A program made the translations under genes and the position numbers. From Gulbenkiania mobilis (GTDB lineage Bacteria; Pseudomonadota; Gammaproteobacteria; Burkholderiales; Chromobacteriaceae): 64,000 nt of DNA. The stretch is taken from the NCBI GenBank assembly GCA_004346645.1, contig SMDA01000002.1, positions 392,898 to 456,897 on the forward strand. The letters run 5' to 3'. The notes under the pieces are model-generated. The model saw nothing but the letters and a program-made list of their open reading frames with translations, had not been told where the DNA came from and searched no databases. The first letter of the stretch is position 1, and every line of letters begins with the position of its first letter. This document shows positions 40,585 to 50,676 of this stretch, piece by piece.

Positions 40585-41379
40585 TCAGTCCCGTCCGTCG
40601 AGCAGGTTGCCCAGCGAGCCGAGCACCGAGCCCTGTTCGCTCGAACCGCCCCCTGCGCGCGGGCTGGCGGCCACGATGCGGTCGGCCAGCCGGGAGAGCG
40701 GCAGCGACTGCAGCCATACATGGCCCGGTCCGGTCAGTTTGGCGAAGAACAAGCCCTCTCCGCCGAAGAGCGCGCTCTTGAGCTTGCCCACGTATTCGAT
40801 GTCGAAGTCCACCGTCGGCTGGTAAGCCACGACGCAGCCGGTGTCCACCCGCAGCACTTCGCCGGGCGCCAGCTGCCGGCTGGTGAGCGTGCCGCCCGCA
40901 TGCAGGAAGGCGTAGCCGTCCCCTTCCAGCTTTTGCATGATAAAGCCCTCACCGCCGAACAGGCCGGTGCCGATCTTGCGTTGGAAGGCGATGCCGAGGC
41001 TGACGCCCTTGGCGGCCGCCAGAAAGCTGTCCTTCTGCGCGTACAGGGTGCCTCCCAGTTCCAGAAGGTGCACCGGCACGATCTTGCCAGGATAGGAGGC
41101 TGCAAAGGCTACGCGCCGCTTGCCGCGCGCCTGGTTGACGAAGACCGTGGTGAACAGCGACTCGCCGGTCACCAGCCGCTTGCCGGCGCCCAGCAACTTA
41201 CCCATCAGCCCGCCGCCGCTGTTCGACCCATCCCCGAAGACCGTATCCATGCTGATGCCGTCTTCCATGTAGTACATCGCGCCGGCCTCGCCCACGGCTG
41301 CTTCGCCCGGGTCGAGTTCGACTTCCACATACTGCATGTCGTCGCCGAAGATTTCGTAATCGATGACATCCATTCCCAT
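40585..41379 (-). CDS. TIGR00266/AIM24-family protein
   Basis: 264 residues. Family marks are EAGAMYYMEDGISMDTVFGD near 32-51, GESLFTTVFVNQ near 72-83, LFGGEGFIMQKLEGDGYAFLHAGG near 140-163 and the second LFGGEGLFFAKLTGPGHVWLQSLP near 210-233. A beta-rich cytoplasmic protein of unknown function. The ATG at 41379 follows AGGAG at 8 bp; the open frame continues upstream through mobA antisense-free space but is not used. Confidence 0.88.
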   Translation of the reverse strand: MGMDVIDYEIFGDDMQYVEVELDPGEAAVGEAGAMYYMEDGISMDTVFGDGSNSGGGLMGKLLGAGKRLVTGESLFTTVFVNQARGKRRVAFAASYPGKIVPVHLLELGGTLYAQKDSFLAAAKGVSLGIAFQRKIGTGLFGGEGFIMQKLEGDGYAFLHAGGTLTSRQLAPGEVLRVDTGCVVAYQPTVDFDIEYVGKLKSALFGGEGLFFAKLTGPGHVWLQSLPLSRLADRIVAASPRAGGGSSEQGSVLGSLGNLLDGRD

Positions 41380-41407
41380 CGTGTTGCTCCTAGGTGTATC
41401 TGCCGGT

Positions 41408-42013
41408 TCAAGGTGATTGGTCGGAAGCCTGACGGGCGCGCTCATGGGCGGCCAAGGCCTCCGGGGTGTTGAGGTTGGGTAGTGGCGGGCTGACCGCCAC
41501 ACGGCAATGGCGCAGGCCCTCCAGCCACCCACGGATCGAACGGCCGCCGTTTTCAAGATAGCGGACCAGGCTGGCGTGCAGCCCAGGGCGCACGGCGAGG
41601 AAGGCAGGTTGCCAGCCCTGGGTGTCCTCGGCGCTGGCCACATCCCAGCCTTCGGACAGCGGCGCGAGCAACCGGGTGGCCAAGTCCGGCGGAAGGCTGA
41701 CCGCATCGCAAGGTACCATCAGCAGAGGCCGACCCGCCGCCTCGGCCAAGCCCCGCTCCAGCCCGGCCAGCGGGCCGATCGCATCACGTCCTGCGTCACA
41801 CAGTACCGGATGGCCCAAGGCCCGGTATGCCTCCAGCGTGCGGTTGGCCGAAATCAGGATGCCGGACGGGGGGTGCGACTGTGTGGACAGGGCCGCCAGC
41901 ACATGCTGCACCAGCGGCCGGCCCTCCAGCATTACCCAGCCCTTGTCGACGCCGCCCATGCGCCGCCCCTCGCCGCCGGCAAGGATCAGCGCAGTGTATT
42001 CGGTCGTGGTCAT
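41408..42013 (-). CDS. mobA: Molybdenum cofactor guanylyltransferase
   Basis: 201 residues. The nucleotide-binding N-terminus ALILAGGEGRRMGGVDKGWV near 8-27 and VPCDAVSLPPDLA near 102 are typical of MobA, which attaches GMP to molybdopterin. No other molybdenum gene is nearby. The start at 42013 follows GGGAG at 7 bp. It sits between an AIM24-family gene and a FimS-like kinase, both on the same strand. Confidence 0.92.
   Translation of the reverse strand: MTTTEYTALILAGGEGRRMGGVDKGWVMLEGRPLVQHVLAALSTQSHPPSGILISANRTLEAYRALGHPVLCDAGRDAIGPLAGLERGLAEAAGRPLLMVPCDAVSLPPDLATRLLAPLSEGWDVASAEDTQGWQPAFLAVRPGLHASLVRYLENGGRSIRGWLEGLRHCRVAVSPPLPNLNTPEALAAHERARQASDQSP
41842..41852 (+). repeat. Uptake-sequence-like 11-mer
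   Basis: GGTTGGCCGAAATC inside mobA, encoding I-S-A-N-R on the sense strand. Confidence 0.7.
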
Positions 42014-42038
42014 GATGGGTCTCCCGGAAGCCGTGGGT

Positions 42039-43052
42039 TCACTTTGGTGGCCGGGCCGGCGTGGCGCCAGACGCATCCGGGCCTGTGTCCAGCGGCAGGG
42101 TGATGCAGGTGATGCGTTCGTCCGCACGCTCTTCGATCGTCAGACGGGCTTCGGCATCATAGAGCAGCGCCAGCCGTTCCCGCAGGTTGTCCAGCGCGAT
42201 GCCCAGCCCCGGCCGTGGTGGGGTGCCGGGTGGGGGCAGGGGATTGCGCACTTCCAGCCGCAGCTGTCCCTTCAACGTCCCCAACGCGATGGTCAGCGGC
42301 CCCGGATGCGGTGTGGGTTCGACGCCATGATGGACCGCATTTTCCACCAGGGGCTGCAGCAGCAGGGGGGGCAGCCGGGCCGCTTCCGGGGCAGTGTCCT
42401 GCCATTGCACCTGCAGCCGCTCCCCCAGGCGTGCCTGTTCGATGTCCAGATACATCCGTGCCAGCGCCCGTTCTTCGGCCAAGGTGGACCAGCGCCGGGG
42501 CTCGGCCAGATGCGCGCGGAAGAGGTGGGCCAGGTTCTCCAGCACCCGTTCGGCCTCTTCGGGCTGGCTGCGCATCAGGGCGATGGCAGCATTGAGGCTG
42601 TTGAACAGGAAGTGCGGGCGGATGCGGGCATTGAGAGCGGTCAGCCGCGCCTCAGCCAGCACTGGTGACAGCACCCGCGCCCGCAGGGAAAAGTAATGGG
42701 CGATCAGACCGGACACGGCCGCCGCCAGCAGCGTGTGCCGGAGCGCGGTGCCGGCATTGTGCTGCAACAGCGGTGCAAGCAGGCCGGTGCTCGCGGCCGC
42801 CAATGCGGCCAGCGTGGCCGATGGCCAGCGGGCGCGGCTCCACCACGGCTGCAGGGCGGCCCCCAGTGCCAAGGTGGCGAAGGCGGCAGGGATGCTCCAG
42901 GCCGCCGTTTCGGCCAGGGTATCCACGGTGCCGGCCCCGTCCGTCCTCACCAGCAGCGAGGCCAGCACCAGTGCCGCCACGGCAAGCAGGATCTTCATCA
43001 TCACCCCCAGGTTGCGCAGGTCGGGGGCAGGGGGCAGCAGGGCAGGTTTCAT
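42039..43052 (-). CDS. LytS/AlgZ (FimS)-type membrane histidine kinase
   Basis: 337 residues. Four or five hydrophobic segments occupy the first 120 residues. The His_kinase domain has [21 protein letters not shown] near 142-162 and [17 protein letters not shown] near 229-245, then [17 protein letters not shown]. The position beside argH is that of fimS/algZ in Pseudomonas, but the LytTR partner algR is not next to it; mobA follows instead. The signal and partner are unknown. Confidence 0.82.
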   Translation of the reverse strand: MKPALLPPAPDLRNLGVMMKILLAVAALVLASLLVRTDGAGTVDTLAETAAWSIPAAFATLALGAALQPWWSRARWPSATLAALAAASTGLLAPLLQHNAGTALRHTLLAAAVSGLIAHYFSLRARVLSPVLAEARLTALNARIRPHFLFNSLNAAIALMRSQPEEAERVLENLAHLFRAHLAEPRRWSTLAEERALARMYLDIEQARLGERLQVQWQDTAPEAARLPPLLLQPLVENAVHHGVEPTPHPGPLTIALGTLKGQLRLEVRNPLPPPGTPPRPGLGIALDNLRERLALLYDAEARLTIEERADERITCITLPLDTGPDASGATPARPPK

Positions 43053-43201
43053 CGGCAGGACGCCCGGGCACTATACGAACGGCATCATACCAAGACTGCC
43101 GCCGGCCGGCGTGCCCCGCGCAGGCAAACCCCTACTGGCCGCCCGCAACGTGCGGTGGCATAGTTGGGACTTCCCCAACGCTTCAAGCAGGAACACTCGC
43201 C

Positions 43202-44584
43202 ATGCAAGACCAACATGCCTGGTCCGGCCGCTTTTCCGAGCCGGTTTCGGAGCTCGTCAAGAAATATACCGCCTCAGTCGACTTCGACAAACGACTGGCC
43301 GAGTTCGACATCGAGGGCTCGCTGGCCCACGCCACCATGCTCAACAAGGCGGGCGTGCTCTCCGACGACGATGTGGCGGCCATCCGCCGAGGCATGGCAG
43401 AGGTGCTGGAGGATATCCGGTCTGGGCGCTTCGAATGGAGCGTGGACCTGGAAGACGTGCACATGAACGTCGAGCGCCGCCTCACCGACAAGATCGGCGA
43501 CGCCGGCAAGCGCCTGCACACCGGCCGCAGCCGTAACGACCAGGTGGCCACCGACATCCGCCTGTGGTTGCGCGCGCAGATCGACGCCATCGTGACGCTG
43601 ATTGCCGAGCTGCAAACCAGCCTGCTGGACCTGGCCGAGCAGCACGCTGACACCGTGATGCCAGGCTTCACCCACCTGCAGGTGGCACAGCCGGTCACCT
43701 TCGGCCACCACATGCTGGCCTACGTGGAAATGCTGGGCCGCGACGCCGAGCGCATGACCGACTGTCGCAAGCGCGTGAATCGCCTGCCGCTGGGCGCCGC
43801 CGCGCTGGCAGGCACCACCTTCCCCATCGACCGCTTCCACACCGCGCAGCTGCTGGGCTTTGACGACGTTTGCCACAACTCGCTGGACGCAGTGTCCGAC
43901 CGGGACTTCGCCATCGAATTCACCGCCGCCGCCAGCCTGGTGATGGTGCATTTGAGCCGGCTGTCCGAAGAGCTGATCCTGTGGATGAGCCCGCGTGTCG
44001 GCTTCATCGACATCGCCGACCGCTTCTGCACCGGCAGCTCGATCATGCCGCAGAAGAAAAACCCGGACGTGCCGGAGCTGGTACGTGGCAAATCCGGCCG
44101 TGTGGTGGGGCACCTGATCGCGCTGGTCACCCTGATGAAGGCACAGCCGCTGGCCTACAACAAGGACAATCAGGAAGACAAAGAGCCGCTGTTCGATACC
44201 GCCGACACACTGATCGACACCCTGCGGATCTACGCCGACATGATGCGCGGTGTGACGGTAAAGCCCGAAGCGATGCGTGCCGCGGTGCTGCAGGGTTTCG
44301 CCACCGCCACCGACCTGGCCGACTACCTGGTGAAAAAGGGTGTGCCCTTCCGCGACAGCCACGAAGTGGTGGCGCTGGCAGTACGTCATGCCGAAAGCCA
44401 GGGCGTGGATCTGGCCGATCTGGAACTGGAGACCCTGCGTCAGTTCAGTCCGCTGATCGACGAGGAGGTGTATGCCGTGCTGACACCGGAAGGCAGCCTG
44501 GCCCAGCGTGACCATGTGGGAGGCACCGCGCCCAGCCAAGTGCGTGCGCAGATTGCCCGCCACCGGGCTCGGTTGGCTGGCTGA
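43202..44584 (+). CDS. argH: Argininosuccinate lyase
   Basis: Cleaves argininosuccinate to arginine and fumarate. 460 residues starting [38 protein letters not shown] lies near 108-124 and the fumarase-superfamily signature [16 protein letters not shown] near 279-294. The ATG at 43202 follows CAGGAACACTCGCC. It is divergent from the FimS-like kinase with about 150 bp between starts. Confidence 0.96.
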   Translation: MQDQHAWSGRFSEPVSELVKKYTASVDFDKRLAEFDIEGSLAHATMLNKAGVLSDDDVAAIRRGMAEVLEDIRSGRFEWSVDLEDVHMNVERRLTDKIGDAGKRLHTGRSRNDQVATDIRLWLRAQIDAIVTLIAELQTSLLDLAEQHADTVMPGFTHLQVAQPVTFGHHMLAYVEMLGRDAERMTDCRKRVNRLPLGAAALAGTTFPIDRFHTAQLLGFDDVCHNSLDAVSDRDFAIEFTAAASLVMVHLSRLSEELILWMSPRVGFIDIADRFCTGSSIMPQKKNPDVPELVRGKSGRVVGHLIALVTLMKAQPLAYNKDNQEDKEPLFDTADTLIDTLRIYADMMRGVTVKPEAMRAAVLQGFATATDLADYLVKKGVPFRDSHEVVALAVRHAESQGVDLADLELETLRQFSPLIDEEVYAVLTPEGSLAQRDHVGGTAPSQVRAQIARHRARLAG

Positions 44585-44600
44585 GCCCCGTCCTTAAAGA

Positions 44601-44626
44601 AAAACCGGCGCGTGCGCCGGTTTTTT
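44601..44626. terminator. Bidirectional terminator between argH and proA
   Basis: AAAACCGGCGC-GT-GCGCCGGTTTT followed by TT; the A-rich 5' side gives a T run for the proA transcript too. Confidence 0.9.
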
Positions 44627-44651
44627 GTTGCCGCCAAGCGGGTGGAGCAGC

Positions 44652-45911
44652 TCAGCTGCGGATCTGCCCATCGCCCAGCACGATCCACTTCTGGCTGGTG
44701 AGACCCTCGAGTCCTACCGGGCCACGGGCATGGATCTTGTCGGTGGAGATGCCGATCTCGGCTCCCAGGCCATACTCGAAGCCGTCGGCGAAGCGGGTGC
44801 TGGCGTTGACCATTACGCTGGCCGAGTCCACCTCGCGCAGGAAGCGCCGCGTGCGGCCGTAGTCCTCGCTGACGATGGCGTCGGTGTGGTGGCTGCCGAA
44901 CTGATTGATGTGCTCGATGGCTTCGTCCAGGTCCTTCACCACGCGGATGGCCAGGATGGGCGCCAGATACTCGGTGGCCCAGTCGTCCTCGGTGGCCGGC
45001 ACCACCCGGTCCCCCAGGATGGCCCGGGTGCGTTCGCACCCCCGCAGTTCCACTCCTTTTTCCCAGTAGGCTTCGGCCAGGCGCGGCAGGATGAACTCGG
45101 CAAAAGCAGCATGCACCAGCAGAGTCTCCATGGTGTTGCAGGTGCCGTAGCGGTGGGTCTTGGCGTTGAGGGCGATATCGAAGGCCTTGTCCGGGTTGGC
45201 AGTGTCGTCGATGTAGACATGGCAGTTGCCGTCCAGATGCTTGATCACCGGCACGCGCGCCTCGCGGCTGATGCGCTCGATCAGGCCCTTGCCGCCGCGC
45301 GGCACCACCACGTCCACATGTTCGGTCAGGGTGATCAGCTCGCCCACGGCCGCCCGGTCGGTGGTTTCCACCACTTGGACGGCTTCGGCCGGCAAGCCTG
45401 CCGCGCGCAGCCCTTCCTGCACGCAGCGGGCGATCGCCTGATTGCTGTGGAAGGCCTCGGACCCGCCACGCAGGATGGTGGCGTTGCCCGACTTCAGGCA
45501 CAAGCCGGCCGCATCCGCGGTCACGTTGGGGCGCGCCTCGTAGATGATACCGACCACGCCCAGCGGTACCCGCATCTTGCCCAGCTGGATGCCCGAGGGG
45601 CGGTAGCTGAATCCGTCCATCTCGCCCACCGGGTCCGGCAGGGCCGCGATCTGGCGTAGCCCGTCGGCCATGCCGCGCACGGTCTTTCCGGTCAGCGTCA
45701 GCCGGTCGATCAATGCTTCGGCCAACCCTGCCTTGCGGGCGGCGTTGAGGTCTTCCATGTTGGCCGCGATCAGGGCATCGCTGTCGCGCTCGATGGCATC
45801 TGCCATGGCCTGCAGGGCGGCATTCTTGCTGCGGGTGTCGGCCCGGGCCAGCACGCGGCTGGCCTTGCGTGCCTGGCGGCCCACCCGCTCCATATATTCC
45901 TTCACGTTCAT
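44652..45911 (-). CDS. proA: Gamma-glutamyl phosphate reductase
   Basis: Second step of proline synthesis, NADPH-dependent. 419 residues from the ATG at 45911. Marks: [23 protein letters not shown] near 113-135, [29 protein letters not shown] near 200-228, and the catalytic Cys in [14 protein letters not shown] near 253. No proB is in the window; proC lies at 35146. A 16-bp repeat copy falls in the N-terminal part. Confidence 0.95.
   Translation of the reverse strand: MNVKEYMERVGRQARKASRVLARADTRSKNAALQAMADAIERDSDALIAANMEDLNAARKAGLAEALIDRLTLTGKTVRGMADGLRQIAALPDPVGEMDGFSYRPSGIQLGKMRVPLGVVGIIYEARPNVTADAAGLCLKSGNATILRGGSEAFHSNQAIARCVQEGLRAAGLPAEAVQVVETTDRAAVGELITLTEHVDVVVPRGGKGLIERISREARVPVIKHLDGNCHVYIDDTANPDKAFDIALNAKTHRYGTCNTMETLLVHAAFAEFILPRLAEAYWEKGVELRGCERTRAILGDRVVPATEDDWATEYLAPILAIRVVKDLDEAIEHINQFGSHHTDAIVSEDYGRTRRFLREVDSASVMVNASTRFADGFEYGLGAEIGISTDKIHARGPVGLEGLTSQKWIVLGDGQIRS
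45716..45727 (-). repeat. Uptake-sequence-like 12-mer, full 16-bp consensus
   Basis: GCTTCGGCCAACCCTG (45715-45730) within proA, encoding A-G-L-A-E-A. Confidence 0.85.
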
Positions 45912-46184
45912 GGCTGCATCCTGTGCAAAACGGCTGAATCGGTCGCACGAGGTTAACGCAATAGGCGCGCCGCCGGCCAGCGTATCGCGCCAGCCGATGC
46001 CGGAGCGGGCCACCCACGACCGGTGCCAAGCATTTGTTGCGACAGCTTTTTTGCAACGTGCGCGGCACTGGGCGCCATCCGGTGGGCCTGCATGGTTGAC
46101 CCCATCTTCAACCCTCTCTAACTTTGTCCGACAAGCAGATGCTTGGTCATGCAAGAGCCCGTCAGGGCCGCCGGAGGAGACTTC

Positions 46185-48107
46185 ATGAACGATACTGCCT
46201 ATGCTGCCTTTCACCGCGCCTCCATTGAGGCCCCTGAGACCTTCTGGGGCCGGGAGGCCGCACGCATCGACTGGCATGTTCCCTATGAACGTGTACTGGC
46301 CTACGAGGCACCTCCGTTCCGCCAGTGGTTTGCCGGGGGTCACACCAACCTCTGCCACAACGCGGTGGACCGGCATTTGGCTAACCGTGCCGATCAGCCG
46401 GCGCTGGTGTATGTCTCCAGCGAGACCGGCGCCGAGCAGGTTTACAGCTACCGCATGCTGTATGAGGAGGTGGCGCGCTTTGCCGCCATCCTGCAGGCAC
46501 AGGGGGTGAAGAAAGGCGACCGGGTGTTGATCTATATGCCGATGCTCCCGGAGGCGGTGTTTGCCATGCTGGCCACGGTGCGGCTTGGTGCAGTGCATTC
46601 GGTGGTGTTCGGTGGCTTTGCCTCCGCCAGCCTGGCCGCGCGCATCGAGGATGCTGCGCCAGTGGTAATGGTGACGGCCGATGCCGGCGTGCGCGGCAGC
46701 CGGGTCATCCCGTACAAGCCGCTGGTGGACGAGGCACTACGGCTGGCCGGGACACGGGCGCCCGCCCGGGTCATCGTGGTCAACCGTGGGTTGGCCGAAG
46801 CACCGATGATGAAGCCGGGACGGGATCTGGACTACGCCACCCTGCGCCAGGCCCACCTCGACGACCGGGCTGCCGTGGAGTGGGTAGAATCCTCGCATCC
46901 GAGTTACATCCTTTACACCTCCGGCACCACTGGCAAGCCCAAGGGAGTGGAGCGGGATACCGGCGGCTATGCGGTGGCTTTGGCCGCCAGTATGGAATAC
47001 ATCTATGGCGGGCGCCCCGGCGAATGCTTCTTCTCCACCTCCGATATCGGCTGGGTGGTGGGGCATTCCTACATCGTTTATGGACCGCTGATTGCCGGCA
47101 TGAGCACGCTGGTGTACGAAGGGCTGCCCACCCGGCCGGACCCGGGCATTTGGTGGCAGCTGGTGGAACGATACCGGGTGACGGTGATGTTCTCCGCGCC
47201 CACTGCGGTGCGGGTACTCCGCAAGCAGGACCCGGACTGGCTGCACCGCCACGACCTTTCCAGCCTGCGTGCGCTCTTCCTCGCTGGCGAGCCGCTGGAC
47301 GAACCCACGGCCCGCTGGATCGCCGATGAGCTGGGTGTACCGGTGATCGACAACTACTGGCAGACCGAGACCGGGTGGCCGATGCTGACCCTCTGTCGCG
47401 GGGTGGCCGACCTGCCGGTGAAGTACGGCAGCCCAGGTCTGCCGGTCTACGGTTACGATGTGCGGCTTTTCGACGAGCGCACTGGCGAGGAGGTGGGGCC
47501 AGGGCAGAAGGGCGTAATCGGCGTGCTACCGCCCCTGCCGCCCGGCTGCATGAGCACCGTATGGGGGCAGGACCAGCGCTTCCTCGATACCTATTTCAGC
47601 CTGTTCCCCGATCGGCTGGTGTACTCCAGCTTTGACTGGGGCATCCGCGACGAAGACGGCTACTTCACCATCCTGGGCCGTACCGACGACGTGATCAATG
47701 TAGCGGGGCACCGGCTGGGCACACGCGAGATCGAGGAGGCCGTCAGCAGCCACGGGGCGATTGCCGAGGTGGCGGTGGTCGGGGTGGCCGACACGCTCAA
47801 AGGCCAGGTGCCACAGGCCTTCGCCGTGGTTCGCGACGCCAGTGTACTGGCAGACCCGGCCAGCCGCGCCCGGCTGGAGGCCGAGGTCATGGCCCAGGTA
47901 GCGGCACAGCTGGGCGCGATTGCCAACCCGGCGCGGGTGTACTTTGTCAGCCAGCTGCCGAAGACCCGGTCGGGCAAGGTGCTGCGCCGCTCGATCCAGG
48001 CCTTGGCCGAAGGGCGGGATCCCGGTGACCTGACTACGCTGGACGACCCGGCCGGCCTTGACCAGATCCGTCAGGCGCTGTCGGACGTGGCCGCTTCCCA
48101 GCCTTAA
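46185..48107 (+). CDS. prpE: Propionate-CoA ligase (acyl-CoA synthetase)
   Basis: 640-residue ANL-superfamily enzyme activating propionate to propionyl-CoA. P-loop [19 protein letters not shown] near 245-263, the PrpE-type [25 protein letters not shown] near 325-349, and the C-terminal acylation-target Lys in [12 protein letters not shown] near 605. GGAGGAGAC precedes the start at 46185. No prpBCD genes are adjacent. Acetyl-CoA synthetase is less likely given the ERDTGGYAV segment. Confidence 0.9.
   Translation: MNDTAYAAFHRASIEAPETFWGREAARIDWHVPYERVLAYEAPPFRQWFAGGHTNLCHNAVDRHLANRADQPALVYVSSETGAEQVYSYRMLYEEVARFAAILQAQGVKKGDRVLIYMPMLPEAVFAMLATVRLGAVHSVVFGGFASASLAARIEDAAPVVMVTADAGVRGSRVIPYKPLVDEALRLAGTRAPARVIVVNRGLAEAPMMKPGRDLDYATLRQAHLDDRAAVEWVESSHPSYILYTSGTTGKPKGVERDTGGYAVALAASMEYIYGGRPGECFFSTSDIGWVVGHSYIVYGPLIAGMSTLVYEGLPTRPDPGIWWQLVERYRVTVMFSAPTAVRVLRKQDPDWLHRHDLSSLRALFLAGEPLDEPTARWIADELGVPVIDNYWQTETGWPMLTLCRGVADLPVKYGSPGLPVYGYDVRLFDERTGEEVGPGQKGVIGVLPPLPPGCMSTVWGQDQRFLDTYFSLFPDRLVYSSFDWGIRDEDGYFTILGRTDDVINVAGHRLGTREIEEAVSSHGAIAEVAVVGVADTLKGQVPQAFAVVRDASVLADPASRARLEAEVMAQVAAQLGAIANPARVYFVSQLPKTRSGKVLRRSIQALAEGRDPGDLTTLDDPAGLDQIRQALSDVAASQP
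46789..46800 (+). repeat. Uptake-sequence-like 12-mer
   Basis: GTGGGTTGGCCGAAGC in prpE, read in frame as R-G-L-A-E-A. Confidence 0.78.
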
Positions 48108-48137
48108 GTCTGCACCGGAACCGGTCGTGCCCCAGGC

Positions 48138-49436
48138 TCAGCCGTGGCCGGCCAGCGAGCGGCGTAGCCGCTCCACCCCCCACCATACGCCGACCGCCAC
48201 CACCGGAATGGCCACCCCCGTGGCCAGTTCCACGTTGAGGTGGAGGCCGGCCGCCTTGGCCGCCTTGAGCAGGTAGCCCAGCAGGCCCACCAGGTAATAG
48301 GTGAGCACCCCGACCGAGAGGCCTTCCACCGTTTCCTGCAGTCGTAGCTGCAGGCCGGCCCGCCGGTCCATGCTGGCCAGCAGGGCACGGTTCTGCTCCT
48401 CGTGCTGCACTTCCACCCGCGTGCGCAGCAGCAGGGTGGCGCGTTGTAGCCGGCCGGTCAGCCGGTCCTGCCGCTGCGCTACCGTGTCGCAGGTGGCCAT
48501 GGCCGGCGCAAGCCGCCGCTCCATGAACTCGCGGAAGGGCTGCAGTCCGGGCAGCCGACTCTCACGCAGCTCGGTGATCCGCCGCTCCACCAGCTGGTAG
48601 TAGGCACGCGCCGCGGTAAAGCGGTATTGGCTTTCGGCCACCAGTGTCTCCACCTGCATCGCCAGCCGGGTCAGTTCGCCCAGCAGTGCACCATCGCTGC
48701 GTCCGCCTTCGCCTGCCATCTCGCCGGTGATACCGCGCAGCGCGGTGCCGAGGGTGTCCAGCTCGCCCATCTGCCGCTTGGCGATCGGCAGCGCCAGCAG
48801 GGCCAGCATGCGGTAGGTTTCCACCTCGAACAGCCGCTGCAGCATCCGCCCGGTCTGGTTAGGGCCCATGCCACGGTTGATGACCAGGTAGCGGGAGAAG
48901 CCTTCGGCCAACCTCGGGTCGGGGTGCAGCTTGAGATCGGTATAGGCCAGCGCCTGGCCTTCCCCGATCTCGGCGCCGATCAGTTCGTTGCCGGCAAACC
49001 AGCGACGGGCGATCTCTGCGGCCGGCGCCTCATCGTCCTGCCCGGCCAGCACGGCGGCATGCAGCGCGGTCAGCAGCGAGCCCGGCAGGCTGCCCAGCCA
49101 GTCGTCCGGGATGCGCGCCAGCGCCGGCATTTCGAACGGATCGGCGCTCGGGCCGGCCACAATGAAGGTATAGCGGGCGAATTCGGTGTGCAGCAGCCAG
49201 CGCACCTGTAGCCCGTCGTGCTCGGCACAGTAGAAGGCACAGCCGGCTTCCGGTGGGGGCAGGCCCAGTGCCGCGGCCAGCTGACAGAGGGCATCGAACT
49301 GGGCGCTGGCGCCGTTGCGGTCGAAGACCAGCGACAGCGAGGTGATGCGTGACGGAGTGGCGATGGCGGCATGGGGCCGGGCGTGTGCCTCGTCGATGAG
49401 GACGCGCCGGAGCGGATGGGATTGCAGGGGTTGCAT
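48138..49436 (-). CDS. DUF3422-family membrane-anchored protein
   Basis: 432 residues from the ATG at 49436 (GAGAAAG upstream); a TTG at 49481 would add 15. The N-terminal block HPLRRVLIDEAHARPHAAI near 7-25, the central RYLVINRGMGPNQTGRMLQRLFEVETYR and two C-terminal hydrophobic segments (GVLTYYLVGLLGYLL, GVAIPVVAVGVWWGV) match DUF3422. Function unknown; the tail probably inserts in the inner membrane. It converges on prpE with 30 bp between. Confidence 0.85.
   Translation of the reverse strand: MQPLQSHPLRRVLIDEAHARPHAAIATPSRITSLSLVFDRNGASAQFDALCQLAAALGLPPPEAGCAFYCAEHDGLQVRWLLHTEFARYTFIVAGPSADPFEMPALARIPDDWLGSLPGSLLTALHAAVLAGQDDEAPAAEIARRWFAGNELIGAEIGEGQALAYTDLKLHPDPRLAEGFSRYLVINRGMGPNQTGRMLQRLFEVETYRMLALLALPIAKRQMGELDTLGTALRGITGEMAGEGGRSDGALLGELTRLAMQVETLVAESQYRFTAARAYYQLVERRITELRESRLPGLQPFREFMERRLAPAMATCDTVAQRQDRLTGRLQRATLLLRTRVEVQHEEQNRALLASMDRRAGLQLRLQETVEGLSVGVLTYYLVGLLGYLLKAAKAAGLHLNVELATGVAIPVVAVGVWWGVERLRRSLAGHG
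48902..48913 (-). repeat. Uptake-sequence-like 12-mer
   Basis: CCTTCGGCCAACCTCG inside the DUF3422 gene, encoding R-L-A-E-G. Confidence 0.8.
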
Positions 49437-49580
49437 GAAGGCTTTCTCGAAAACGGGTTCACCGATGGCGCCATCGGTCAAACCGCTCGCGGCAGTAAGC
49501 TTGGGTAATTATTGTGCGAGATTGCCTAAAAAGAATAAATGTATTTCTTAATATTATTTCTGGTCATATAGGGTTTTCCG

Positions 49581-49586
49581 TATAGT
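49581..49586 (+). promoter_or_regulatory. Putative -10 box of the sulfate transport operon
   Basis: TATAGT, 34 bp before the sbp start, below an AT-rich stretch (49505-49570). No good -35 lies 16-18 bp upstream, as expected for activator-dependent (CysB-type) promoters. Confidence 0.35.
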
Positions 49587-49619
49587 CGGCTCCATCGTAT
49601 CTTCCACCGGAGTCATGCC

Positions 49620-50618
49620 ATGAAGAAAACCCTTTCCTTCTCTGCAGTTGCCGTGGCGTTTGCACTGGCCGCTCCGGCTTGGGCGGATGTGTCGCTGCTG
49701 AACGTTTCCTACGACGTGATGCGCGATTTCTACAAGGACTACAACCCGGCTTTCCAGAAGGCTTACAAGGCGCGTACCGGCGAGACGGTCACCATTCAGC
49801 AGTCGCATGGCGGCTCCAGCAAGCAGGCGCTCTCGGTGGTGAACGGCCTGGAGGCTGACGTGATCACCATGAACCAGGCCTCGGACATCGATCTCCTGGC
49901 CGACAAGGGTCTGGTGCCGGCCAACTGGCAGACGCGTCTGGCCAACCGCAGTGCGCCGTTCACCTCGGTCACGGTGTTCATCGTACGCAAGGGTAACCCC
50001 AAGGGCGTGCGCGACTGGAACGACCTGGTGAAGCCGGGTGTGCAGGTGATCATTCCCAACCCCAAGACCACCGGCAACGGCCGCTACACCTATCTGGCCG
50101 CCTGGGGCTTTTCCAAGACACAGCCGGGCGGCAGCGATGCCCGTGCACGCGACTATGTGGCCCGCTTGTTCCGCAACGTGCCGGTGCTGGACGCCGGCGG
50201 GCGGGCCGCTACCACCACCTTCATGCAGCGCCAGATCGGTGATGTGCTGGTGACCTTCGAGAACGAGGCGGAAATGATCGCGCGCGAGTTTGGCCGTGGC
50301 AGCTTCGAGCTGGTGTACCCCAGCGCCACCGTGCTGGTGGAGCCGCCGGTCTCGGTGGTGGACAAGGTGGTCGACAAAAAGGGCTCGCGCAAGGTGGCCG
50401 AGGAGTACCTCAAGTACCTGTGGAGCCCGGAAGGCCAGACGATCGCAGCCCAGAACTACCTGCGCCCGCAGGACAAGGCGGTCGCGCAGAAATTCAACGG
50501 TCAGTTCCCACCTGTGAAGACGTTCACCGTCGAGGGGGTGTTCGGCTCGTGGCGCGCCGCGATGAAGACGCACTTCGCCGACGGTGGCGTCTTCGACCAG
50601 ATCTACACCAAGAAATAA
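49620..50618 (+). CDS. sbp: Sulfate/thiosulfate ABC transporter substrate-binding protein
   Basis: 332 residues. Signal peptide MKKTLSFSAVAVAFALAAPAWA, then SLLNVSYDVMRDFYKDYNPAF and QQSHGGSSKQALSVVNGLEADV near 60-81, and YTYLAAWGF near 159, as in Sbp/CysP. It captures sulfate in the periplasm for CysTWA. First of the four-gene operon. Sbp versus CysP cannot be separated by eye. Confidence 0.92.
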   Translation: MKKTLSFSAVAVAFALAAPAWADVSLLNVSYDVMRDFYKDYNPAFQKAYKARTGETVTIQQSHGGSSKQALSVVNGLEADVITMNQASDIDLLADKGLVPANWQTRLANRSAPFTSVTVFIVRKGNPKGVRDWNDLVKPGVQVIIPNPKTTGNGRYTYLAAWGFSKTQPGGSDARARDYVARLFRNVPVLDAGGRAATTTFMQRQIGDVLVTFENEAEMIAREFGRGSFELVYPSATVLVEPPVSVVDKVVDKKGSRKVAEEYLKYLWSPEGQTIAAQNYLRPQDKAVAQKFNGQFPPVKTFTVEGVFGSWRAAMKTHFADGGVFDQIYTKK

Positions 50619-50665
50619 CCGTTTCTCTCCGTTGCGCCGGTGCGGGCAGGGCCCGCAGCCGGCAA

Positions 50666-50676
50666 GGTTGGCCGAA
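50666..50676 (+). repeat. Uptake-sequence-like 11-mer overlapping the cysT start
   Basis: CAAGGTTGGCCGAATG: the last A of the 11-mer is the first base of the cysT ATG (50676), and its AAGG is the only purine-rich ribosome-site candidate. Confidence 0.8.

Noticed and set aside
42665..43201. 179-codon upstream extension of argH
   Set aside because: It runs antisense through the FimS-like kinase and is low-complexity Pro/Arg/Ala; the ATG at 43202 gives the exact family N-terminus.
45912..46184. Possible small gene or RNA in the proA-prpE divergent gap
   Set aside because: No frame with a ribosome site and no stable hairpin with a T run was seen; it looks like two promoters back to back.
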